64,000 nucleotides of DNA, taken from NCBI GenBank assembly GCA_900708905.1, contig CAADRB010000007.1:1031001-1095000 (forward strand), written 5' to 3'. The notes below the pieces were generated by a model, which ran no database searches, had not been told where the DNA came from, and saw only the letters and a program-made list of their open reading frames with translations. Both the position numbers and the translations under genes were made by a program. Position 1 is the stretch's first letter. Every line of letters starts with the position of its first letter. This document shows positions 1 to 10,411 of this stretch, one piece after another. This DNA comes from Hymenolepis diminuta. Lineage: Eukaryota > Platyhelminthes > Cestoda > Cyclophyllidea > Hymenolepididae.

Positions 1-2528
1 AAGCATGTCTAAAGCTCGTCACCAACACTGATCTTGGCCAAAAGGTTAACATTCTGGTAACTCTGTGATTAGAAGTTTGCCTTCTGTTATTAGTTCTTTG
101 ACCAGTACAATCAAGTATGCTGCTATGTTGAAAGTGTTAATCGCGAAATATCATGTGAGATCATTTGACTTCTCAACTATTTTAAGATAAATATATAATT
201 GAGCTTCAAGACCGGTCTTTCCTGATTAAATAATATCGGTCAGTAAACACTGAACATCATGGACGAGCATTTGTTGCAATCCAGGTGACGAATCGTGAAA
301 TTTTAAATTGGGAAAATATTGTATAACCTGAGTCCAAAAATTAACTAAAATCACACTCTGGTATCCTGACGTTACTCTCTGTATTTTTTTTTACCTCTCC
401 TCTTTATCATTTGTTGGCCTCTCTTATTCGATGTCAGTTACTTCTTAGGATTAAAAATTGTACTTTTTGTGTGTTTTACTGTGTTTAGTAATAATAATAC
501 CGTTCAACGGATGCATGTCCATTAATATTGAATATGTTCCCTCTGATTTTGCCTTATCTTGCCCATTTCTGTTATTCGTACATCAGTCATCATTAACTCT
601 TGTTTTTTTTTAATGTCTGCATAATCTTTGCCTTTGTCTATTGGAATATGCTAATTGATTTTTTTCTACAGATTCATTGCATATCAACCGATTATTCAGT
701 TATTGTGATTCACTCACACCTTTTCAGAAGCGTTTCATTGGCTTCTCTCCAATTACTCATTTTGAGAACTCTATCTGTAGGAAAATACCTATCTAAAGAT
801 GATAACCTTATTAATATATTATTGCATTATGACCCACGGCAAGTGAAACGATTTTCAATTTGTCTCCGTTTGAAAGCAATCGAATTCAGTAACAGTAAAG
901 TCCGATGGGAATTATATGGGATATGGGAATGAAAGATAATTATAAAGTCAGAGTATCAAAATAGTCTTTCTTCATTTAATTCTCGGATTTGTAATGTACA
1001 ATTTTTAGTTAATGAGCAGTTCGCTTCTTTATGTTCCAAAATTCAAATTTCATTTTTTTTCCATAGGCCGACAACGTAAGGTAACCTGACATGATCTTAA
1101 GCAACATACGAGTAATTAACACAGCAGAATTTATTTGAGTTCTCGTTGCATTGTTACTTGCATTTAACCTCACATTTGGCATTTTCATCTAACGATTTCC
1201 TGTTAGACAAATAGGACAGTTTGCTTCTAAACAAATTTTCAAACTTTCGCTATTTTTAAATTAATTTTTGTCTAGTCTAGTTGCTATTCATTAAAATCTT
1301 TCGACTTTGAATATGTGTTTAATAAAATGAATAATTTTTGTCTAAGAAAAATTAAATTGACATTTTATTGTTAATTATTCGTGTAATTTGCATATTTGTT
1401 AAAATGTACTAAGTTGCGGGGTCACTGCTTTGCATAATCGTAGAGTAAAGCCTACCATTAGGGTAATTACGTGTTTTTGGGTTATGGGTGGGATTTGTTT
1501 CTCTTTTGGGAGGCTAATATAGTTTGTAAAAGGTGGCGACCTACGTGAGATTCGAACTCACTCGAGGAGGCTCCAATGGATTAGCAACCTGTTGATAACA
1601 TTATAAGACAACTTTTCCTGTCACAAGAGAAGGAGACAGTTGAATTCTTAACTCCAAATAGTAAAATTTTCCTTTAAAAATGAACAAAATACCTTACGTT
1701 TTTTTTACTTTACCAGATCGGTCAATTCTGTAATGTGACTCCGAACGTCAGTAGTTTTAACACTTAAAAAACTTGTTCGAGAAACATTGCTGTAACTAAA
1801 AATGACTTTTAAGCACTTAACTTTTTTTCATTTTTCAACTTTGGTCCTGGATCTTGAGAAATAGTTAATGATTATCAATGAAAAGGGGGAATTGGAAGCA
1901 AAATTTCAACCTACGATTAAAGTGATAGAAGATAGAATCTCTTTACTGAGAATCTTTTTGGTTATGTTGAGCAGTGGATCGTGCTATCAAAATATCCCTC
2001 ACCAAATATTCAAGAGTGGATAGTTAGTACTACCGAAAGATTTTGGCATAACAGTGGTTACTGGAGCTCATTTATTAATACAATTTTATTATTAGCCATG
2101 GTGCTCCAAAATCACAGAACAACCATTGCTTAAAATTAAACAAAAAAGCTCTAATAAAAGACATGATGAAGTCTACGATATTTCCTTAGTTTTCTTATAA
2201 ATTATTTACCAGACTGTTTATTTTGCCTGAGACAAGTATATAAATCTTATTTTATAGGTATAGAGTCTAGAATAACTTGGATCATAATAAATTTATCTCA
2301 ATTCCATTAACTTCCACTTCAAAATTTCAATTTTTCCCACAGATCTTGACGCATACTTGGCGCGAAAACAATAAGAAAGAGGCTCAAGTGTAGAACTATG
2401 AAGAGGGGTACTTGAAACGTGATAATCCTGCTCTTAAGAAACTAAGTATTCTGTTCAACTCAACTTGTTCTATGTAATGATTTCTGTGGCTTTATATTTC
2501 ATAAACTAGTTCTGAATATAATTATCAG
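1..2528. other. Left end: intronic or upstream DNA
   Basis: No secure gene is seen. An open frame at 664-932 follows a good acceptor (ttttttctacag), but its translation resembles nothing I know. A 9-nt segment at 1067-1075 is framed by ccatag and GTAAGG and could be a micro-exon. Otherwise it is AT-rich DNA with the tRNA-Ser remnant. If the MADD assignment holds, this is an intron of that gene. Confidence 0.5.
1535..1600 (-). pseudogene. tRNA-Ser(GCT)-like remnant
   Basis: The minus strand holds the 3' two thirds of a serine tRNA: an anticodon-loop TTGCTAA followed by TCCATTGG, a long variable arm, and a perfect T-arm (GTGAG TTCGAAT CTCAC). It then reads GTAGGTCGCCA, followed by a TTTT run. 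The 5' acceptor strand and D arm do not match: the sequence upstream cannot pair with GGTCGCC and no box A is evident. I read it as a truncated tRNA gene or a tRNA-derived insert rather than a working gene. Confidence 0.5.
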
Positions 2529-3407
2529 TGGCTGAAACACTTGTTGAATCCTAAAGCTTCATGTATCTGCGATCACGTTGCGATTGTATTGTGTCACTTA
2601 ATACAGCAGTGTCAAATATGCCGCATCCTCTTAATGAAAGGGTTGCCTAATGTAAACATTAACGTCATTTGTGCCTCGAAAAATAGAATAAATGGAGCGG
2701 AGAAACAGCCACCTCTCACACAGATCAACAGACTACCTTCCTATGTGAGTTGAATTGTGCACATTGAAGTAGCTTTTAACATCAGTTCGTTCTACAATAT
2801 AAAATGTTATACAATTTAACGCTAACAGCACATCAATTTAGAAAATTGTTGGGCAGCATCCATCTCTTTCTTATGGCTTAACTGGCGAAAGTTAAATATT
2901 TACGCTCTCCCTCAGAATAACATAATCATGTATGTTTTATGTCTTTTGTTTATTATGATCTCATTTTTAACAATAGCTGGAAATAGATCTAGTATAACTT
3001 TATGTTCTCCCCTATAGTTTCTGGACTCCTGGGACCAGTACAAGGCCTACGTCTGGCTATTCAACCAACTTGGCACTGGAATCCGTCAAAGTTGCCGTCC
3101 ACTGACAAGCACCTTTATCGATTCCCGAGGTGATGTGGTGTCCGCAGTTGGGCTGGCAGGTGCCTTTCGTGACCTCTTCACCTCCCAGGCAGAACGCGAA
3201 CGAGTTACGCGTGGGGGTATTTGCAGTGCTTTCAGTCTCCTCGAGATGGCCCACACACATCATCACCTTCTGCCTAGGAGACGTTCTAATAACTCAATGG
3301 TGCTTACACCCACTACGCCGAAAAAGAGTGCAACTGCAGCACCGGCTTTTGCTGCCTCTGTGCCAACTTCTCCTAAACATGAAATTACTGTGAATATCTC
3401 TTCAAAG
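2529..3407 (+). CDS. Two upstream exons, probably of the MADD/Rab3-GEP gene
   Basis: Two open segments have matching splice phase. Exon 2529-2744 is preceded by attatcag, ends at a strong TAT|GTGAGT donor and is 72 codons in phase 0. Exon 3018-3407 follows cccctatag, ends AAG|GTTAGT and is 130 codons in phase 0. The second has richer, non-AT-biased codon use and reads FLDSWDQYKAY near its start, LAGAFRDLF in the middle and LLEMAHTHHH later, then a Ser/Thr/Pro-rich tail. I infer these belong to the gene whose C-terminal exons lie downstream, because strand, phase and order fit. I did not recognise a named domain in them. The first exon is Cys/Ile-rich and could be a chance open frame. The N-terminal DENN exons would lie before this window. 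Confidence 0.5.
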
Positions 3408-3534
3408 GTTAGTTACGGCACAAGTGAAATTGCCACTATGGTTATCTTATCATGTATTCCTCTAATCTAACATTGTTATTACTGTTATCCAAGTCTGTGG
3501 AAAGAATTTTTAACAGTTTTATTTATTGGATAAT

Positions 3535-3865
3535 GTCATAATGTATGGTCAAACCCTATTATCAAGGTATGTTACAAGTGCTCAGAACTCCAAGAGAGAG
3601 AGAGAGGAAGAGAGAAATAGAAAAGACAGAGGTTTAACCCGACGAGGCTAGTCTGGTAAGCAGAAGTCGACGCCATTCATAATCTTTTTATACACTAAGA
3701 ATAAGGTTTGTCTGGATTATAATTAACCCGAGAAGATTTGATTTCATAATTCGATGTGGCAGAACATGATTGGTCAGACAATGGAAAAATCGACAAATGA
3801 CGGCTGATCTTATCATGTCGTCAAAGTAACGTGCTCATGACGTAGAATTTATATCGCACTTCTGG
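3535..3865 (+). repeat. Dispersed repeat family R2, copy 1
   Basis: About 330 bp starting near ggtcaaaccctattatcaag, with a conserved core tgattggtcagacaa and gacggctgatcttatcatg. Related copies are at 9536-9840 (same strand) and 25640-25960 (opposite strand). It carries a short GA run. It lies in an intron of the MADD gene and has no coding content. Confidence 0.65.
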
Positions 3866-4627
3866 TGCGATAGAGCATTTTCTCATCTTCCTATCAGATA
3901 TCATCTGAACAATCTAAAATTTAAAAAAATATTCAGTAAATAATGGTGCAGGGAATAAAAGAAGACTGAACTCATACTCCATTTGAATTCTGGAAGTCAT
4001 GAATTTTTCCAAAGCTAAATTTCCATGATGATTCCTAGGTTTCTGGCAGAGTTCATGTTCGCCACATTTAGAACTCCTTGACCGGTTTATTTAATTGCAT
4101 GGTTGAGCATACCGATTTGATTTTATTGTATCCTCTTGCATTAATGAACAAAGGCATTTCATTCTTTAATGTATATTCCTTCAGCCCAGCAATATTCCAT
4201 GAATGTAAAAAATAGTGAAATCTGAAGGTGTTTGAATTGATAGCACTTTAGGGCCTTAAAATTGAATCTTTTCTTAGCCGCAGATCAGATTTATCAGTAT
4301 AAGTCAAAAAATTTCGCAATTTATAATTACGGAAACGGATTCGGCCACGAAAAAGTGAAAATCCTCGTAAATAATGGAAGGGCAGGGGTGGAGTTGAGTT
4401 GGAGTGTCAAGGTTATACTCACTTCGCTTATAAGATAGTTTACTGCTTCTTGTTCTAAATTCCAAATTTTAGGATCGGTCTCCTAGACTCCGCGTAGTCT
4501 AGGAATTATTACTCATTCGATTAATTTGAATGCATTTCGGTCATATCATCTCAATGAATTTTTCATTTCCAATGAGCCAAGTTATGTTAAACTACGTTTA
4601 CTAAGTTAGTAATAAAAATTATAGGGT

Positions 4628-4890
4628 GCATAAGGCATCTGAGGACATCTTACGCACTTTTGGAAAAACGGAATATGAAACTTTTAATGGTTGAAACTTA
4701 CAGTTTCTTGTAACAAAACAAATAAACATAATATTAACCTAGGTTTTTTTCTAAAAATTGCGTAAGGCATCTGAGGACATCTTACGCACTTTTACAAAAA
4801 CAGAAAATGAAACTGTTAACAGATAAAACTTAAAATTTCCTGTAAAAAAAATAAAAAAATAATATTAACGTAGGTTTCATTCTATATATC
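4628..4890. repeat. 132-bp tandem duplication at the end of the mariner remnant
   Basis: Two direct copies start at 4628 and 4760. Each begins with a hairpin-forming segment GCRTAAGGCATCTGAGGACA followed by TCTTACGCAC, in which GCGTAAG pairs with CTTACGC. Each continues through a matching AT-rich stretch with ataatattaac near its end. The later part is also present beside the second mariner copy (about 27740-27810), so this is element-derived terminal sequence, locally duplicated. Confidence 0.75.
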
Positions 4891-5470
4891 CTCCTTCGGC
4901 CTCTATCACCCACTCAATTCGAGTCTGAAAGCGAATAACTGCAAGCTTTCATCAGGCGGTCTTTATTGATGTTCTCCATTGCTCGGACTATTGCTTACAT
5001 GGGAAACGAGGATTTTGTGCTATTGGGATGCTTATTAACTTCTTTTTTAACACGGCTCACCACACACGTAATAATTCAAAGGATGAAGGTCTGGGGAGTA
5101 GTTAAGTAGTGGTGGCCATAAATTTGGTGTAACATGATGATGAAAACGTTCGGCCATGCAATCTCGGGTTTGGGGAGCTTAATGGGCTGGAGCCGAATCC
5201 TGTTGGAAGAAATAGGGTATTCCTCCATTGGCTACGTTCTATATTCAAGGCGGCTTAACAGCAATAGTTTGAAGAATCTCCATATAGGCATCTGCATCTG
5301 CATTGACTCTATGGCCTTGTGGAAACAATGGAGGAGTCATGACGTGCCTCTCACTGCTATGCCTTATGGACCCTGTAAATGTATTGTTCCATAAGTATTG
5401 GAGTTTTTTCTGTAATCTAGGGTACGAATCATGAACTTTGAGTTTTGGAACGGGAAGCAGAAAATGAATC
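4870..5470 (-). pseudogene. Mariner-type transposase remnant, C-terminal half
   Basis: Translated on the minus strand with frame changes, this region shows the C-terminal half of a mariner-family DDD transposase. Visible blocks are PPLFPQGHRVNADA, then CMAERFHHHVTPNLWPP, then SPDLHPLNYYV, the last containing the third catalytic Asp context. Stops and frameshifts separate the blocks and the N-terminal half is absent, so it cannot make an active enzyme. The 3' side is flanked by a duplicated non-coding segment (4628-4890). Confidence 0.75.
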
Positions 5471-5869
5471 ATTAAGTGAATATTCTACTATCCGAATCTC
5501 AAAATTAAATGAGGTAAAACTTCTCATTATTCTCAACAATAAGTCCATTTACTTAAAAATCTCATCGTATATACGTATTGAACAAAAGGGCGCATGACTT
5601 ATAAATTCTAGTGGATTGAGGAAAGAGCTTTGCGAGGTCTTGTAAAAACATTTTCGTTTCGGTATTCTTTTTCAGCTTTGATATGTAACATTTAATTCTA
5701 AAGGTTACATTTATCGAAAAATTTTCTGTTTGCATTGTTGAGAAGCCTAGAATTTTGAATAATCATATGAAAGTTCACAAACGATTGCTCAAAAAATAAG
5801 AGGAGTGGAGCATGACCGATTTCTCATTTACACACTTATAGCCAAGGAGAAAATTGTATTAATTATTGT

Positions 5870-6210
5870 AAAACTAATTATTATTACCTACAGTTATACG
5901 TAAAATTTTTAATTGTGGGAAGTTGGTTAAGGAAAATCTAAATGATAAAGGGGAGAGGATCAAAAATATGTAATCCTAAGATATCAAGGAGCCTTACTTC
6001 ATTTAATCGTTGGATTCAGGCTCTACCTCACATTCCGAAGTTCAAATTTCATGATTCGTGCCATGAATTGCGACAAATACTTGTCTACAGTATTCAGTGC
6101 TCGTTGATCGATTTTTATAATCAAGGAGATTCGCTCATCTCACTTCGATTCATTTTTTCTCTACTGGTTCAGAAGGCAAATGATCTTATGTGATATTCCG
6201 CAGCTTATAG
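5870..6210 (+). repeat. Dispersed repeat family R3, copy 1
   Basis: About 340 bp. Shared landmarks with 15560-15900, in order, are a taattattat start, a gtgggaagytg block, ccgaagttcaaatttcatga, cttgtctac, tttttataatca and gatcttatg. The ORF at 5942-6193 is a by-product of the repeat. Similar fragments (ccaaaattcaaatttcat) occur near 1040. Confidence 0.65.
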
Positions 6211-7412
6211 TTTTAATAATATCACTTTTCATTGAGCTCATATCATTCAAAGAGCAGAAGAAAGCATCTTTGCTGGTGGATTTAAAGTTCATTACTTGTC
6301 TTTAAAAGAACTAACATCTAATAAGTAAAGATAGGTTTATTCTTTACTTTTTTCATCTCTGCCTAAATCTTCCCTTAAGTAATTAGTACTTGCTCTATTT
6401 ATAAACAATAAACAGTAATTTCGCGTGACTACTATTTCTTTGGCAATTATGAGTTCTGAGGCTCTCCATTTAACGATAAAATAGACGACGATGAAAGGTC
6501 TCTGATAAGAAGATGATTGATGCAAATTCAGTAGTTTTCCAAAAAAATTTCGCTTTTCGAACCATAATGGTCAAATTTCACAATCCTCTCTCATCTAATA
6601 AATGAAATATTGGCAGGTATGCATCATACTGACCATCGATTTATTTTTTGATTAAATTAACGTTAAGAACTGTTTATTTGTTGCTACTCTTCAAATATTA
6701 ACCCTTATAAGCGGATTTCCTTCTTTTTCACAAGGACATATAGCTTCGATTGGATTTTAAACTTCTGATGAGGTACTCCAGGAGTTTTCTTTATTTTGTT
6801 GCAAACTCTTACCAATCATTAAATGACTGAAGCGCCAAAAGTTCATATACAACAGCGGCCGTTTTAAACCGTTAAAGTGCACATTTTTGATAACTGTGAA
6901 GTGGCTCACTAACTTTCAAAATTGGCAATAACTTTAACTTCTCGTATATGAATGAATAGTGTTAAAGAATTAGTTCTTTGATCCTCTTGTATGATAGGGA
7001 TATGGGCAGATTGCCATCTGGTTATACTCTAAAGAGGTGATGCCTACCTTTACCCACTGCAAGAAGGAAGAAACCAGTAGTTTTCTCAGAGTCTTTCATT
7101 TTGCATTCATCGACATATTTCTCGAATTTCTCGAAATTAACAAGAATTTCATTCGTGGTTGCTTCAGGCAAAATGGAATTGGATCCATCGTACGTTATAC
7201 TGGATAGGAATTAGAAGACTGACAAGTTCAAACTGTCACGTGTCGCCAAGCATTGTATTTTTAAGTATACCAGATATCAATCACCTCGAGTTGGCTCAGG
7301 TTTATGCTTGTAGAGTTAAGGAGGGAGGTAGTTTAGAGATCTGAAACCTAGGAAATAGAGTCTGCATAGATTTCACTCTTCTAACTTGTTACATTCTTCA
7401 CCTCACCACAAG

Positions 7413-8837
7413 ATGAAAAGGAGGCGGGATCACCTAGATCAAGGTTTATTGGAAGGAATCAGAAGCCATGAGAAAGAATTGGAGGCAGAAACGCAAGTAG
7501 GTAGATTTAATTGGACACGATTTGTAAATGAAAAGGTGAGGTTATATAGTTTTTGAATGGATGACGTGACCAATGAAGAGCCCCATCTCTCCAATCAAGG
7601 ATAATCGGAGTTATTTAGGTTTTGCATAATCTTGGGTCATTACAAATATACATGCCACCAGATTAGGCACCAAATGAATTTTAAAATATCGGAGTTGATA
7701 ATGTACTTTAAATCTGGTAACAACAGTGGAGACGATTGTTTGGCGAGATAGACTAATCTACGCTTATCACGGTTAATAAATCAGATTTCAATGGTAAAAT
7801 CTTCAAGCGTCTTTGCCAAAAGAGAAAATAAATGGTTAGACCGATCCTTGAGAGATTTAGAGCAAGTACTTCAGACTCGTAAATCAGAAGCCAAAACCGA
7901 GATTCGTTTGCGTCGTTTGTTATGTAAATTATACATTCGTCTAGCGGATGGGATGATTCAGGAAAATACCCAGTCTATACTTTGACAAAGTACATAATGA
8001 ACTGTTTTGAGCTAATTCATTATGCAAAAATGTACATCTATATTATTTGGAGAAAAGTTGATGAGAAGTATCAGGGTAATGTTTAATTTCTTTTGATTTA
8101 ATGCAATCCTTAATTATGATGCTAACTTGTAATGTTTTAAAATGTTCTCTAGTGTCTAACATTGTCCCACTCTTGTCAATTATAGATTGCATCTCGAGCG
8201 AACGGCAATTTCAATACTTCTGGCAAAAATTGTAAGTTTACAAATCTTTATTCAGTTGCTCTTATCCTTGGTTCCGGTAATATTTCTCAACTGTTTGCGG
8301 GTGCATATGCTTCTTTATAATCTTACCTTTCAAAACCAGTTCTCTCCTACTCGGAACCAAAACCCGACTCCCAATACCCCAATCAGGAATCCGATCAAAG
8401 TCCTCAATTTGGTTTCCAGTACCTTCGAGATATGCCTGATTTGGTAGAACTCTCTCAAAAGCTACAAATACGCCTTGCTGAAGCTTTCAAGAATAGCATA
8501 GTAAATCATACCTACCAGATCTTGAATCCATCTAATGAGGCTAAAGGTCAACAGCAGTCACATCCTCATGGTGCCTATCTTACACGTGAAGCTGCCCTGC
8601 GTTTATCACAGCGTCTGCTGGCAAGTAACATCCAGCTTTCTCCCCAAATGACCCACCAAAAACCTGCGAGATCTCGAACTCGGAGATCTCGTCATTTCCT
8701 TCATTCATCGCACACTGTGGATGATGATAGTGAAATGACGGGAGTTGAGAATTGGGGTTTGCAGCGTTATCGGGAGTCGGGAAGCAGTCGAGAGTCTATT
8801 GGATCATCACGACATTCCTTTATCGCTAAAGGAAGAC
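7413..8837 (+). CDS. Linker-region exons, probably of MADD/Rab3-GEP
   Basis: Four segments join in one frame: 7413-7535, 7785-7972, 8186-8231 and 8420-8837. The first follows a long pyrimidine tract ending cacaag and ends AAG|GTGAGG. The second is basic and helical (motif WLDRSLRDLEQVLQ) and would use a weak donor, CCCA|GTCTAT, just before an in-frame TGA. The third gives LHLERTAISILLAKI and ends at GTAAGT. The fourth starts after ttccag and reads YLRDMPDLVELSQK, then a Ser/Arg/Gln-rich stretch. Its donor is AC|GTAATT at 8838 or AC|GTCAGT at 8853; both leave phase 1, as the next exon needs. Alternative starts for the fourth exon are 8387 and 8340. The joined reading looks like a helical region followed by a disordered linker. 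Assignment to MADD rests on position and phase, not on a recognised domain. Confidence 0.5.
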
Positions 8838-9535
8838 GTAATTTTGCAAGACGTCAGTATCGTCTCTGTCCTGGATGTTGTCACTGTTAATTATGTCGTA
8901 TCGTTGTGTCTTGTTTTGTTGGTCACGAACTGATATGCAGTCATTATCAGTGCAAAATGAATGTGATTTTGCTGACTTCATAAATCTTTTGCCTGCTGCG
9001 CTGATATTTACGATTCCAGACGATTATTAGGTGTTCTGCAATTAAGTTGTTACCCTTGCTGGGAAGATGATTTTGTAACTTTTCTAGCAGTTTGAAAACT
9101 ATTAATGTATTTGAGTTTATCGCAAATTTCAGATTTTTATATCATACAGTTTTTTTAAGCCAAAATGTCTTCTGGAAATTAATTAGCGTATCCCTTATGG
9201 AGCGTTTAGCGTTGAAGTTTTGAATCTAAGGTACATTTTGAGCAAAGGAAAACTCGTTATTCCTCTTACAGTGAACCTAGTTTGTTTGTAATATCGCAAT
9301 GAGAACTTGCAAAATGCAGTCGTAAAAATGTTAATATTTTGGCAAGACTAAATACAATCTTATTTTATATTAATCCTTGACCTGAACCACACACATGAAA
9401 TTCAGGCGAAGATAGTGTAATTTCCCTGAGGCGATTTCTAAGTATAATTAACTATCCGTTTTTCACGATCCGTTGACTCAAATTGGCTGTATTTGGCATT
9501 TAAAATTTAATTTAATATTGTATTGTTGTAAAGTC

Positions 9536-9840
9536 TGGTCAGACCCTTTATCATAATGTATATCTACAAGTATCCAGACTCCAGATAAAGGAAATACGAA
9601 AATTAAACCAGTCGAACTGATATAATAACCAAACATTTATTGTCCGAATTTAGAAACCACTTATACCTCTAAAATTGGACTTGCACATATTGCAGTTGGC
9701 AGGAAAAATTGAACTAATCATCAGCTTTCTTCATTACTCGACGTAGTAGAATTTGATTGGTCGGACAACTGATCAATTGATGAATGGCGGCTGATCTTAC
9801 TATGCCGTAATCTCTCATAGTTTGATATGGAAGTGATGTT
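9536..9840 (+). repeat. Dispersed repeat family R2, copy 2
   Basis: It shares with copy 1 the start ggtcagaccct, the core tgattggtcggacaa and the later ggcggctgatcttactatg, in order and at similar spacing. It lies in the MADD intron between 8.84 and 10.41 kb. Confidence 0.65.
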
Positions 9841-10411
9841 TCAATGATTTGAAATTGATAATTCATGAAATACTTACCAAGCTTTCCAATATAGAGGACG
9901 ATTAAGAATTAGCTTATTTCATTATTGATCCGTTTTCTTCAATAGCACCATATTACATTTGGAACTCGACTCATACTTAGGTATTCGTCCGCAATTTCAT
10001 AAACCCTGTGGTATTGGGTTTTGAATGCGACTTCTTTGCATAGATCCGAGAAAATATCATCTTAGCGCGCAAAAAATTGCTTTTTCGATAACCTGACAGG
10101 TTTGTAAACATTTTAATGTCTGGTGAATTTGTAGGATTTGTCTCGTAGATGATTATTCGATTTGGTATTAACGTGGTTAACTATTCATGCATTTTCTTTA
10201 TTTATTCGCTCAGTTTTGAGGGTCCTTCAATTTCGTGGAGAACATTTTCTTGATTATATACGGCTTTTGTAGATGAACAGTACTATTAGTGTTCTGCAGC
10301 TCTTTTTCATTCTCATATTTTTATGCAATAGTCAGTTCTCCGTCAAATGTTGTAATGCTCCCACATATCGACCGCTGTATATGGACCTTTACCCCTTGTT
10401 TTTGTTTGTAG

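Noticed and set aside
600..932. 110-codon plus-strand ORF at the left end
   Set aside because: It starts at a non-ATG codon, the translation resembles no family, and the AT-rich context makes such frames likely; only its acceptor-like upstream sequence is of note.
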